Source: Pseudomonas sp. efr-133-TYG-5
GTDB lineage: Bacteria > Pseudomonadota > Gammaproteobacteria > Pseudomonadales > Pseudomonadaceae
DNA length: 64,000 nt
Direction of reading: 5' to 3'
Assembly: GCF_030209175.1 (NCBI RefSeq)
Contig: NZ_JARVSM010000001.1
Location: forward strand, 744,001 to 808,000
Part shown: piece by piece, positions 50,704 to 58,909 of the stretch
Layout: every line of letters starts with the position of its first letter
Numbering within the stretch: position 1 is the first letter of the stretch
Notes under the pieces: generated by a model
Seen by the model: only the letters and a program-made list of their open reading frames with translations
Told to the model about the DNA's origin: nothing
Databases searched by the model: none
Program-made: the position numbers and the translations under genes

Positions 50704-52362
50704 ATGGCTTTGGGCAAAGGACTGCGTTTACCGTCCATCACTCCGACCCGCCTGGTGCTGCTGTTTTCCCTGGCATTGGTGGCGATGTACAACCTGGCGA
50801 CATGGAAAGCGCTGGCCACACTGATCACCCTGCAAGGTGCGCACAAACTGGCGTTCTTTGTCTCCTTCGGCCTGTTTCTGTGGGCGGCGATCACCCTGCT
50901 GCTGACCCTGGTGTCGTTCCGCTGGACGCTGAAGCCGGCGCTGACCCTGGTCGCCCTGCTCTCGGCCTGCGCCGCGTATTTCATGAACGAATACGGCATC
51001 ACCATCGACACGGTGATGATCCAGAACGTCTTTGAAACCAATCCCGCCGAGGCCACCGCGCTGTTCAGCGGCAAGCTGCTGGCCTATGTGCTGCTGCTCG
51101 GCGTACTGCCAGCCGTGCTGATCTGGCGCTGGCCGGTGGTTTATCGACCGTTCTTTCGCGGCTTGCTCAACAAGGTGCTGGTGATCGTCGCCTGCGTCCT
51201 GGTGATCGGCGCTTCGGTGGGCGCGTTCTACTCGACCTACGCGCCGATCTTTCGCGAGGAAGACAAGCTCACCCACTTCATCAACCCGACCAACTACATC
51301 TACGCGATCAGCAAGTACGCCAAGCAACGCCTGGGGATCAAGAAGCACTTCGTGGTGCAGGCCATCGGCGAAGATGCGGTGATGAGCGCCAAAGCGGCGG
51401 CCCGCGAGAAGAAATCGCTGATGATCTTCGTGGTCGGGGAAACCGCCCGCGCCGACCATTTCTCGCTCAACGGCTATGAGCGCGAGACCAATCCCGAGCT
51501 GAGCAAACTGGACATCCTCAACTTCAGCAACGTGCACTCCTGCGGCACCTCGACGGCCGTGTCGGTACCGTGCATGTTCTCGATGTTCCCGCGCGAGGAC
51601 TACAGCGACAAGAAAGGCAAAACCTACCAGGGCCTGCTGGATATCCTGCAACGGGCCGGCGTGCAGGTGCTGTGGCTGGACAACAACAGCGACTGCAAGG
51701 GCACCTGCCTGCGGGTGCCGAACCGCGACATCGCGAAGAACCAGCCGGGGCCCTTCTGCGACGGCAACAACTGCCTCGACGAAGCGCTGCTGGCCGACCT
51801 GCAAGCCTACATCGACAGCCTCAAGGGCCACGCCATCATCGTCCTGCACGCCGACGGCAGCCACGGCCCGGAATACTACGAGCGCTATCCCAAGGACATG
51901 GAACGCTTCAAACCGATCTGCCACACCAATCAGCTGGGCAGTTGCAGCCGCGATGAGCTGGTCAACGTCTACGACAACACGATCCTCTACACCGATCATT
52001 TCCTGGCCAAGGTCATCGAGCTGCTCAAGCACAATCAGGACAGCCTCGACACCTCGATGCTGTACGTCTCCGACCATGGCGAATCCCTGGGCGAGAACGG
52101 CCTGTACCTGCACGCCGCGCCTTACGCCCTGGCCCCGGAAGCCCAGACCCATGTGCCGATGGTGATGTGGTTCGGCAACAACACCCTGGCGCAGCTGGGT
52201 ATCGACCGCGGCTGCCTGCAAGGCAAGCGCGCCGCAGCGGACCTGAGCCATGACAACCTGTTCCATTCGGTACTGGGCTTGTTCGAGGTCAAGACCTCGC
52301 TGTATCAGCCCGCGCTGGATATTTTCCACGGCTGTCGGCCGGCGATGACGGCGGGACAGTGA
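50704..52362 (+). CDS. eptA: Lipid A phosphoethanolamine transferase (EptA type)
   Basis: EptA moves phosphoethanolamine onto lipid A phosphates at the outer face of the inner membrane, reducing binding of cationic peptides. The 552-residue protein has five N-terminal transmembrane helices (residues 1-170) and a periplasmic alkaline-phosphatase-fold domain with metal ligands in VGETARADHF and YVSDHGES, and the nucleophile Thr282 in VHSCGTSTAVSVPC. Cysteine pairs typical of the family are present. Known homologues answer to two-component systems sensing metals or peptides; none is adjacent here. Its 3' end overlaps the DUF971 gene on the other strand by 74 bases. Confidence 0.92.
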   Translation: MALGKGLRLPSITPTRLVLLFSLALVAMYNLATWKALATLITLQGAHKLAFFVSFGLFLWAAITLLLTLVSFRWTLKPALTLVALLSACAAYFMNEYGITIDTVMIQNVFETNPAEATALFSGKLLAYVLLLGVLPAVLIWRWPVVYRPFFRGLLNKVLVIVACVLVIGASVGAFYSTYAPIFREEDKLTHFINPTNYIYAISKYAKQRLGIKKHFVVQAIGEDAVMSAKAAAREKKSLMIFVVGETARADHFSLNGYERETNPELSKLDILNFSNVHSCGTSTAVSVPCMFSMFPREDYSDKKGKTYQGLLDILQRAGVQVLWLDNNSDCKGTCLRVPNRDIAKNQPGPFCDGNNCLDEALLADLQAYIDSLKGHAIIVLHADGSHGPEYYERYPKDMERFKPICHTNQLGSCSRDELVNVYDNTILYTDHFLAKVIELLKHNQDSLDTSMLYVSDHGESLGENGLYLHAAPYALAPEAQTHVPMVMWFGNNTLAQLGIDRGCLQGKRAAADLSHDNLFHSVLGLFEVKTSLYQPALDIFHGCRPAMTAGQ

Positions 52363-52639
52363 TCTCGCTCAGCTGCGCCAGATAGGCCCACGGATAAATC
52401 CCGCGTTGATGGCCGTCGCTGAACACCAGTTGCAGGCCGTACCCCTGAGCGTTCAATTCGATGACCCGCACACGCGGGTCAACCGAGGGTGGCGTGCCCC
52501 GCAGGCGAAACGCCCGGCATTGCGAGCACGGGCATTGGCGGCGCAGTTCGGCATGGTCGAGCAGCTGTTCGCGGCCATCCGGCCAGCTCAGCCGTAACCG
52601 CTGTTCACCTTGGGAATTACCGACTGACAGCGGATTCAT
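52289..52639 (-). CDS. DUF971 (GBBH-like N-terminal domain) zinc-binding protein
   Basis: The 116-residue protein is a stand-alone DUF971 domain: LRRQCPCSQCR supplies the cysteines of the zinc site and FSDGHQRGIYPW the histidine. DUF971 is also found at the N-terminus of gamma-butyrobetaine hydroxylase and at the C-terminus of Mrp/HCF101-type iron-sulfur carriers. Its ATG overlaps the HEAT-repeat gene stop by four bases, so it is the last gene of the flavoprotein/ABC array. That link suggests a role in cofactor assembly for the ferredoxin encoded in it, which is an inference. The last 74 bases overlap the end of eptA on the plus strand. Confidence 0.85.
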   Translation of the reverse strand: MNPLSVGNSQGEQRLRLSWPDGREQLLDHAELRRQCPCSQCRAFRLRGTPPSVDPRVRVIELNAQGYGLQLVFSDGHQRGIYPWAYLAQLSEITVPPSSPADSRGKYPARADTARS

Positions 52640-53598
52640 TGCAACTGACTCAAGGCAATGCGCACGGCTTTGCGCACTTCCGGATCGCCATCGTCCTGCG
52701 CGGCCTGCAATGCCGCCACGGCCCCGCGGTCATTCAGTTCGCCGAGGGCCAGCGCGGCTTCCTTGCGCAGGTTGCTGATGCGATGGCCGAGGGTGTCGAT
52801 CAAGGCGTCGAGAGCCGGCACGTAGCGCAAACGGCCGAGGCTGCGGGTGGCGCGCAGGCGAACTTGCCAGTAGTCGTCGGCCAAGGCTTCGATCAGCGCG
52901 GGCCCGGCGTCGGTGTGGCCGACCTTGCCGAGGGTGGTCGCGGCTTCTTCGCGCACCTGCCAGGCGCCGTCCTGCAAGGCTTTACGCAATGCCGGCAGCA
53001 CCTCAGCCCCACTCGCCAGCCCCAGTGCACCGGTGGCGGCGCGGCGTACTTCGGTATCCGGATCATCACTGGCCAAGCGGGCCAAGGCCGGCAGTGCGTC
53101 GAGTTGCTTGAGCCAGCCGAGCACGCCGACGGCTTCGCGACGAACACTGGCATCGGCATCGTTCAGCGCCTGAATCGCGGCCGGTGCAGCGCCGGGGAAG
53201 CGCAATTCACGCAAGGCCCGGAACGCGGCAATCCGCACCCCGGTTTCGGCATGGGCGGTCCACGGCAGAATCACCCTGCCCGCCGCTTCGGTTTTGAGCA
53301 GGCTCAGACTCTGCGCCGCAGCGGCTTGCACCGCCGGCGCAGGATCCGTCAGTGCCTGGCACAGCGCCGCAACCACCGGTTCGTCTTCCCAGGCTTCCAA
53401 TAGGCGCGCCGCTTCGGCACGCACTTCTTCGGCGGGGTCGACGGCCAGGCGCTCGACCAGCCAGAGCAAACCGTCGGGTTCCTCGAGATCGGCCAGCTCG
53501 ATCAGGGCAATCCGGCGCACCCCGGCATCGTCAGCGGTCAGGCGAGGTTGCAGGGCAAGAATGTCGTCGTTATCGGTCACAGCAAACAATGAGGTCAT
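52636..53598 (-). CDS. HEAT-repeat protein
   Basis: The 320-residue protein is a chain of about eight HEAT/PBS-lyase-like repeats of 30 or so residues each, with recurring patterns such as VRRIALIELADLEEP, VRREAVGVLGWLKQL and VREEAATTLGKVGHT. Such solenoids bind proteins and some act as cofactor-attachment enzymes. It overlaps both neighbours by four bases (ATGA with the ABC ATPase and with the DUF971 gene), so it is made with them. I used the ATG at 53596-53598 (MTSLFAVTD); a longer frame upstream is only the shifted ATPase sequence. Function unknown; a partner or maturation role in the flavoprotein array is plausible. Confidence 0.85.
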   Translation of the reverse strand: MTSLFAVTDNDDILALQPRLTADDAGVRRIALIELADLEEPDGLLWLVERLAVDPAEEVRAEAARLLEAWEDEPVVAALCQALTDPAPAVQAAAAQSLSLLKTEAAGRVILPWTAHAETGVRIAAFRALRELRFPGAAPAAIQALNDADASVRREAVGVLGWLKQLDALPALARLASDDPDTEVRRAATGALGLASGAEVLPALRKALQDGAWQVREEAATTLGKVGHTDAGPALIEALADDYWQVRLRATRSLGRLRYVPALDALIDTLGHRISNLRKEAALALGELNDRGAVAALQAAQDDGDPEVRKAVRIALSQLQ

Positions 53599-54443
53599 AG
53601 GGCAAATCGCGGTAAAGGGTTTTCGGGAGGCAGGCCGAGCGGATTGAGGCGCGGCAGCGGCCGGTCGTTGTCGTGACGCAGCAGGTCCAGGCAATGGCGC
53701 TTGAGGCGCGAAAACTCATGGCTGGTGACCAGTTCAGTGGTGCGTGGGCGCGGGAAGTCCAGGCGCAGGTCTTCGATGATCCGTCCGGGTCGTGCGCTCA
53801 TCACCAGCAGGCGATCGGCGAGAAACAAGGCTTCGTCGATGTCATGGGTGACGAACACCACGGTGGTGCGAATCCGCGTCCAGATGTCCAGCAGCAGTTC
53901 CTGCATGCTCAGGCGAGTCAGGGCATCCAGCGCGCCGAACGGCTCGTCCATCAGCAGCAGGCGTGGCCGGTTGACCAGCACCCGGGCGATTTCCACCCGT
54001 TGCTGCATGCCGCCGGAAAGTTGATCCGGCCAACGCTCGGCAAAATCCTCGAGACCGACCAGTTGCAGCATTTCCTGCGCCGCGCGCTGGCGTTCGCCTC
54101 TGCCGATGCCGCGCATCTTCAGGCCGAACGCTACGTTGTCGCGCACCGTGCGCCACGGAAACAACGTGTGCTGCTGAAACACCATGCCACGCTGCGGCGA
54201 TGGACCGGATACCTCGGCGCCATCGACTTTCAGCGTGCCGCCCTGAGGTTGCAGGTGCCCGGCCAGCGCCCCCAGCAACGTCGACTTGCCACAACCCGAG
54301 GGGCCGAGGATGCACACGAACTGGCCCGGCTCGATCTGGCAGTCCAGGCCTTGCACGGCTTCGAACGCTTGCCGGCCCTCGCCGAGGACAATCGACAACT
54401 GGCGGATGTCGATCCGCCCTTCCGGGGTTTGCATCACGCTCAT
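53595..54443 (-). CDS. Sulfonate/nitrate/taurine-type ABC transporter ATPase
   Basis: The 282-residue ATPase has Walker A (LGPSGCGKSTLLGAL), the signature LSGGMQQRVEIARVL and Walker B (LLLMDEPFGALDAL), the arrangement of SsuB/TauB/NrtD ATPases. The start is the ATG at 54441-54443 (MSVMQTPEGRI), which overlaps the permease stop by one base (TGATG); a longer in-frame reading into the permease is an artefact of GC-rich frames. It precedes the HEAT-repeat gene with a four-base overlap. Confidence 0.92.
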   Translation of the reverse strand: MSVMQTPEGRIDIRQLSIVLGEGRQAFEAVQGLDCQIEPGQFVCILGPSGCGKSTLLGALAGHLQPQGGTLKVDGAEVSGPSPQRGMVFQQHTLFPWRTVRDNVAFGLKMRGIGRGERQRAAQEMLQLVGLEDFAERWPDQLSGGMQQRVEIARVLVNRPRLLLMDEPFGALDALTRLSMQELLLDIWTRIRTTVVFVTHDIDEALFLADRLLVMSARPGRIIEDLRLDFPRPRTTELVTSHEFSRLKRHCLDLLRHDNDRPLPRLNPLGLPPENPLPRFAL

Positions 54444-55216
54444 CAGGCTTTTCCTCGTGGTCGATGCCAGGGCGTGAACAGTCCGCCCAGGCGTTTGATC
54501 AACAGGCTGCTGCCCATGCCCAGCACGCCGATCAGCAACATGCCGACGACAATGTCGGCGTAGTTCTGGATGGTGTAGGACTCCCAAGTGTAGTAACCGA
54601 TGCCGAACTGGCCGGAAATCATCTCGGCGGTCACCAGGCAGAACCACGAGGTGCCCATGCCGATGGCGAGCCCGGTGATGATGCTGGGCGCGGCACCCGG
54701 CAGGATCACCTCCAGCAGCATCGCCCGACGCCCGGCGCCGAGACTTTTTGCCGAGGCGATCAGGCGTGGATCGACGCCTTCGACGCCGTGCACGGTGTTG
54801 AGCAGAATCGGGAACAGCGCACCGGTGAAGGTGATGAACACCATCGACAGCTCGGACGACGGGAACATCAGGATCGCCAGGGGAATCCACGCCACCGCCG
54901 GGATCGGCCGTAGCACTTCCAGTGGCGGCAGCAGCAGGTCTTCGGCCCACTTTGAACGGCCGATGGCCAGGCCCAGGGCGATGCCGATCACCAGTGCGGC
55001 GAGGTAGCCGGCAAAGACTCGGCCGAGGCTGGCGCCCAGGTGCTGGATGAGCTTGCCGGAGTCGCCCAGGCCGAGGGCAGCTTCGATCACGGCCACTGGG
55101 GTTGGCACGTTGGCGAAGGTGACCAGGCCGAGGTTCCAGTGGTGGCTGGCGGCGAGTTGCCAGAACAGCAGGCAGAGCAGCAGTGAGGCGGCTCGGGGGA
55201 TCCAGCGTGAAAACAT
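54443..55216 (-). CDS. ABC transporter permease (SsuC/TauC type)
   Basis: The 257-residue inner-membrane protein has about six helices and the EAA loop (IASAKSLGAGRRAMLLEVIL) that docks the ATPase. Its length and the segment LRPIPAVAWIPLAILMF are typical of sulfonate, nitrate and taurine permeases. The stop overlaps the start of the ATPase gene. A hairpin lies between it and the substrate-binding gene. Confidence 0.92.
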   Translation of the reverse strand: MFSRWIPRAASLLLCLLFWQLAASHHWNLGLVTFANVPTPVAVIEAALGLGDSGKLIQHLGASLGRVFAGYLAALVIGIALGLAIGRSKWAEDLLLPPLEVLRPIPAVAWIPLAILMFPSSELSMVFITFTGALFPILLNTVHGVEGVDPRLIASAKSLGAGRRAMLLEVILPGAAPSIITGLAIGMGTSWFCLVTAEMISGQFGIGYYTWESYTIQNYADIVVGMLLIGVLGMGSSLLIKRLGGLFTPWHRPRGKA

Positions 55217-55227
55217 AGGTCACCTCT

Positions 55228-55258
55228 GATCGTTCCCACGCGGAGCGTGGGAGCGATC
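55228..55258. repeat. GATCGTTCCCACGC-type inverted repeat
   Basis: Arms GATCGTTCCCACGC (55228-55241) and GCGTGGGAGCGATC (55245-55258), with one G-T pair and a three-base loop, match a palindrome family dispersed in Pseudomonas. It lies within the operon between the binding-protein and permease genes and could lower downstream expression. Confidence 0.7.
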
Positions 55259-55264
55259 TGTTAA

Positions 55265-56668
55265 TCAGCGGGTGGCGACGGCCTGGGTGGTCGCGTCGGT
55301 GAAGCCGAGGACTTTGCCGCCCTGGGCCGTGGCGAACTGCTGGGCCTGGCCTTTGAGCAGGAACGCGCTGAGGCGCCCCTGCGCATCACTGGCAAACCAC
55401 GCCTGCTCCGCCAGCAACTTGATCCCGCTGTCACTCGCCTGGGCATACACCGCCCGGATGTTCTTGCCTTCCTGCTTCAAGGCGGCCAGCGCGGTAAAGG
55501 CCGATTCGGCGGAGGCGTACTGGCGCACCTTGTCTTCGCCGCGCACCCAGATTTCGGCGACGTGGCTGAAGTCTGTGATCGCTTTGCCGGTCGCCGCATC
55601 CTGCGCTTTCAACGGCGTCTGCGCGTAGTTGGCGAGTTGCGCGCTGTAGTCCAGATTCGAAGCCTTGAAGGCAGCGCGGATGTACTGGTCGTCGATAAAG
55701 GTGTTCAGGTCGAGCCCACGATCAGCCTTCTTGAGCAATTTCAGGGTGTCGATGGCAGTGCCGACAGCCTGGCGGTATTCCGGCTTCCAGCTGAGGTCGC
55801 GGGTTTGAACGCCCAGCGGGCCGTGGAACAGGTAATTGACCTCGGCATCGACGCCGGTGACCTTGGCGATCAACTCGCTGTATTTCTCAGGTTCGGCGGC
55901 CAGCAGTTGATTGGCCTCGATGCTGGCGCGCAGGTAAGCAACGACGATCTCCGGATACTTTTTAGCGTAGGCCTGGTCCACCAGCGCGCCGTGGAATGTC
56001 GGCGCATTGGCCTGGGCGCCGTCATAGATCTTGCGCGCGAAGCCACGGCTGGGAAACAGCTCGGCGAACGGTACGAAGTCGGCATGCGCGTCGATCTTGC
56101 CGGCCTGTAGCGCCGAGCCGGCGACCTCCGGCGGCTGGGCAATGATGTTGACATCCTTGAGCGGATCCCAGCCCTGCTCCGCCACCGCGCGCAGCAACAT
56201 GCCATGGGCCGTGGACGCGAACGGCACCGAAATGGTCTTGCCCTTGAGCTCGCTCAGCGCCTGCACACCCGAAGCGCTCGGCACCACGATGCCGTTGCCG
56301 CTGCCCTTGATACTGCCCGACAGCACACTGATGAACAGGCTGTGCTTGCCGGCGGTTTCGAACGCCACGCCGTTGAACGCGCCGGGGAAATCGGCCATGG
56401 CGCCGAAGTCGAGTTTGCCGGCGACCATCTCGTTGGTCAGCGGCGCGCCACTGGTGAAGTTTTTCCACTGCACGTCGTATTGCGCGTCCTTGTAAGCGCC
56501 GTCGTGCGGGAGGTATTTGTCGAGCAAGCCGAGTTCACGAATCAACAGGCCGCCGGCGGCGCAGTTGATGGTGCTGTCCTGGGTGCCGATGGCAATGCGG
56601 ATGGTTTCGGCCGAGGCCGACAAGGTGAACGAAGCCAGTACCAGACCGGCGATTGCTGCACGCAACAT
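55265..56668 (-). CDS. ABC substrate-binding protein (NitT/TauT type, long form)
   Basis: The 467-residue protein has a signal peptide (MLRAAIAGLVLASFTLSASA) and a type II periplasmic-binding fold, with QPPEVAGSALQAGKIDAHAD and a FHGALVDQAYAKKYPEIVVA segment similar to sulfonate or nitrate binding proteins. It is much longer than typical SsuA or TauA (about 320), owing to an extra C-terminal region. The ATG at 56666-56668 follows a GAGGGGA ribosome-binding site. The ligand is unknown. It is separated from the ferredoxin gene by 237 bases holding a REP pair, so it may also have its own promoter. Confidence 0.85.
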   Translation of the reverse strand: MLRAAIAGLVLASFTLSASAETIRIAIGTQDSTINCAAGGLLIRELGLLDKYLPHDGAYKDAQYDVQWKNFTSGAPLTNEMVAGKLDFGAMADFPGAFNGVAFETAGKHSLFISVLSGSIKGSGNGIVVPSASGVQALSELKGKTISVPFASTAHGMLLRAVAEQGWDPLKDVNIIAQPPEVAGSALQAGKIDAHADFVPFAELFPSRGFARKIYDGAQANAPTFHGALVDQAYAKKYPEIVVAYLRASIEANQLLAAEPEKYSELIAKVTGVDAEVNYLFHGPLGVQTRDLSWKPEYRQAVGTAIDTLKLLKKADRGLDLNTFIDDQYIRAAFKASNLDYSAQLANYAQTPLKAQDAATGKAITDFSHVAEIWVRGEDKVRQYASAESAFTALAALKQEGKNIRAVYAQASDSGIKLLAEQAWFASDAQGRLSAFLLKGQAQQFATAQGGKVLGFTDATTQAVATR

Positions 56669-56801
56669 GGTTGAATCCCCTCGAATCATTTATAGGATGT
56701 TCGTCTCCGCCGCGATCAGGGCGCGGTGGGAAACGAGGGGTGTTTTTTCAGTTCAGCGTCCGGGTGTTCCGGATGGCTTTGGGGTTGTCTGTGCGGGCCT
56801 C

Positions 56802-56894
56802 TTCGCGAGCAAGCTCGCTCCCACATACTCTTCGGTGTACTCATTATCAGCGGCTGGCGTCTTTCCCCTGTGGGAGCGAGCCTGCTCGCGAAAG
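56802..56894. repeat. Pair of inverted REP elements
   Basis: TTCGCGAGCAAGCTCGCTCC from 56802 and the inverted TGTGGGAGCGAGCCTGCTCG from 56869 form a typical P. fluorescens REP pair, in the 237-base gap between the binding-protein gene and the ferredoxin gene. The rest of the gap shows no gene. Confidence 0.85.
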
Positions 56895-56905
56895 CGGACG
56901 ACCGG

Positions 56906-57151
56906 TCAACGCAGTAAATAGGGGATTTCGACTTTGACGGCACCGGTCGGGCAGTCCTTTTCACAAGGCATGCAGTACCAGCATTCATCGAAGGCCATGT
57001 AGGCCTTCTGCGTGGCCGGGTTGATCGCCAGCAGATCCATCGGGCAGACGTCGACGCACACGGTGCAGCCCTTTTCGGCGATGCATTTGTCCTCGTCGAC
57101 GGTGACGGGGGCGTTGGAGCGGAAGAAGATTTCCTGGGCTTGATAGGCCAT
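56906..57151 (-). CDS. Minimal AprB-like ferredoxin (two [4Fe-4S] clusters)
   Basis: This 81-residue protein carries eight cysteines in CIAEKGCTVCVDVCP and CWYCMPCEKDCP, the spacing for two [4Fe-4S] clusters. The first motif has the wider C-x5-C gap, and the second resembles the CWECYSCVKMCPQGA segment of the adenylylsulfate reductase beta subunit. Usual AprB is about 150 residues and wraps around AprA with a long C-terminal tail; here the protein ends soon after the second cluster. It lies 26 bases after the flavoprotein gene and is probably its electron-transfer partner. Confidence 0.88.
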   Translation of the reverse strand: MAYQAQEIFFRSNAPVTVDEDKCIAEKGCTVCVDVCPMDLLAINPATQKAYMAFDECWYCMPCEKDCPTGAVKVEIPYLLR

Positions 57152-57177
57152 GGTTCGGACTCTCTGTCAGTGATGCA

Positions 57178-58908
57178 TCAAGCAGCGAAGGCGCCGACTC
57201 GCAGACGGTCGTAGGCCTGCATTTCCTCGGCATCGAGCGGGATGATGTAGGGCTCGACGGCTTTCTTGAAGCTGCTCATCCGGCCGTCTTCATCCTTCTT
57301 CAGGTGGCAGTGGCAGAACCATTCGTGGTCGTCGCGTTGCGGGTGGTCGACCCGATAGTGGTACAGGCCCCAGCGACTTTCCGCGCGAAACAGCGAAGCA
57401 CGGGCGGCCATTTCGGCGCAGTCGCGGATCACGCTGACCTCCATGGCGCGCATCAATTCGTGGGCGTTGTTGGCCTTCATCTCGTTGAGATCGCGTTCAA
57501 TGTCACTGAAGCGTTGCAGGCCGATTTCCATTTTTTTGGTCACTTTCGGCGGTTGCAGGTAATCGTTGACGAAGCGCCGCAGCTTGTACTCGACCTGCGC
57601 CGGCGGCAGGCCATGCTCGCGCTCCAGCGGTGCGTAGACCCGCGCTTTTTCCTTTTCGATCTGTGCCTCATCAAGCGCGGAAAACTCACGACCGGCGACA
57701 AAATCGGCGGCGTTGTGCCCGGCAAACCAGCCGTAGGTGAACGCGCCAAGCATGTAGTTGTGCGGCACCGCGGCCATGTCACCGGCCGAGTACAAACCTT
57801 TCACCGAGGTTTCGGCGCGCTCGTTGACCCACACCCCGGACGCCGAGTGGCCGCTGCAAAAACCGATTTCCGAGATATGCATCTCGACCATCTGCGTGCG
57901 GTAGTCGGTGCCGCGGTTGGCGTGGAACTGGCCGCGACTCGGGCGCTCGTTGCTGTGCAGGATTTCCTCGATGTTCTGGATGGTTTCCTCGGCCAGGTGA
58001 TCGAGCTTGAGGAACACCGGGCCGTTGCCGCTTTCCAGTTCCTGGTGAAACTCCCACATCATCTGCCCGCTCCAGTAGTCGCACTCGATGAAGCGTTCGC
58101 CCTTGTTGTTGGCGGTGTAACCGCCCAGCGGACCGGTGACATAAGCGCAGGCCGGGCCGTTGTAATCCTTGATCAGCGGGTTGATCTGGAAGCATTCGAG
58201 GTTCGCCAGCTCGGCCCCGGCGTGATAGGCCATCGCGTAGCCGTCGCCGGCATTGGTCGGATTCTCGTAGGTGCCCATCAGGTAGCCCGAGGACGGCAGA
58301 CCGAGGCGTCCGGCCGCACCGCAGGCGAGAATCACCGCTTTGGCCTTGATCACATGGAAGTCGGCGCTGCGGCAGTCGAAGCCCATCACACCGTTGACGG
58401 CGCCCTCCTCGTCGGTCAGCAAACGCGTGCAGACAAGGCGATTGGTGATACTCACCCGCGCACGCTTCAACTGGCGATAGAGGACTTTCTTGATGTCGTG
58501 CCCCTCCGGCATCGGCAGCACATAGGCGCCCATGTGGTGGACCTTTTTCACCGCGTAATCGCCGGTTTCATCCTTCTCGAACTTCACGCCCCAGCGGTCG
58601 AGCTGCTCGATGGTTGCAAAACTGTGCGTCGCGTAGGCGTACACCGCGGCCTGGTTGACGATGCCGTCGTTGGCGATGGTGATTTCCTTGGTGTATTGCT
58701 CGGGTGTCGAGTGGCCAGGAATGATCGCGTTGTTCAGGCCATCCATGCCCATGCTGATCGCCCCGCTGCGCTTGACGTTGGCCTTGTCGACCAGCAGCAC
58801 GCGCAGCGCCTTGTTGTTTTCCTTGGCCTTGATCGCGGCCATCGGGCCAGCGGTGCCACCGCCGATGACGACGATGTCGTATTCCTGTTCGAGGGTCTTG
58901 CGGCTCAT
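57178..58908 (-). CDS. AprA-like flavoprotein of the fumarate reductase/APS reductase superfamily
   Basis: This 576-residue FAD enzyme begins with a dinucleotide-binding motif (YDIVVIGGGTAGPMAAIKAK) and has the substrate-domain and FAD-return segments typical of this superfamily (GHSASGVWVNERAETSVKGL, then YSAGDMAAVPHN). The overall layout and its partner ferredoxin make it closer to the adenylylsulfate reductase alpha subunit than to succinate dehydrogenase. No membrane anchor genes are present. The start at 58906-58908 (MSRKTLEQEYD) has AAAGGGGCG ahead and follows the regulator stop by one base. The reaction is unknown; a two-electron redox step on an imported anion is inferred. Confidence 0.85.
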   Translation of the reverse strand: MSRKTLEQEYDIVVIGGGTAGPMAAIKAKENNKALRVLLVDKANVKRSGAISMGMDGLNNAIIPGHSTPEQYTKEITIANDGIVNQAAVYAYATHSFATIEQLDRWGVKFEKDETGDYAVKKVHHMGAYVLPMPEGHDIKKVLYRQLKRARVSITNRLVCTRLLTDEEGAVNGVMGFDCRSADFHVIKAKAVILACGAAGRLGLPSSGYLMGTYENPTNAGDGYAMAYHAGAELANLECFQINPLIKDYNGPACAYVTGPLGGYTANNKGERFIECDYWSGQMMWEFHQELESGNGPVFLKLDHLAEETIQNIEEILHSNERPSRGQFHANRGTDYRTQMVEMHISEIGFCSGHSASGVWVNERAETSVKGLYSAGDMAAVPHNYMLGAFTYGWFAGHNAADFVAGREFSALDEAQIEKEKARVYAPLEREHGLPPAQVEYKLRRFVNDYLQPPKVTKKMEIGLQRFSDIERDLNEMKANNAHELMRAMEVSVIRDCAEMAARASLFRAESRWGLYHYRVDHPQRDDHEWFCHCHLKKDEDGRMSSFKKAVEPYIIPLDAEEMQAYDRLRVGAFAA

Positions 58909-58909
58909 G

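Noticed and set aside
53595..55223. A 542-residue frame joining the permease region to the ATPase.
   Set aside because: The N-terminal 260 residues are an out-of-frame reading of the permease; the ATPase begins at 54443 with a TGATG overlap.
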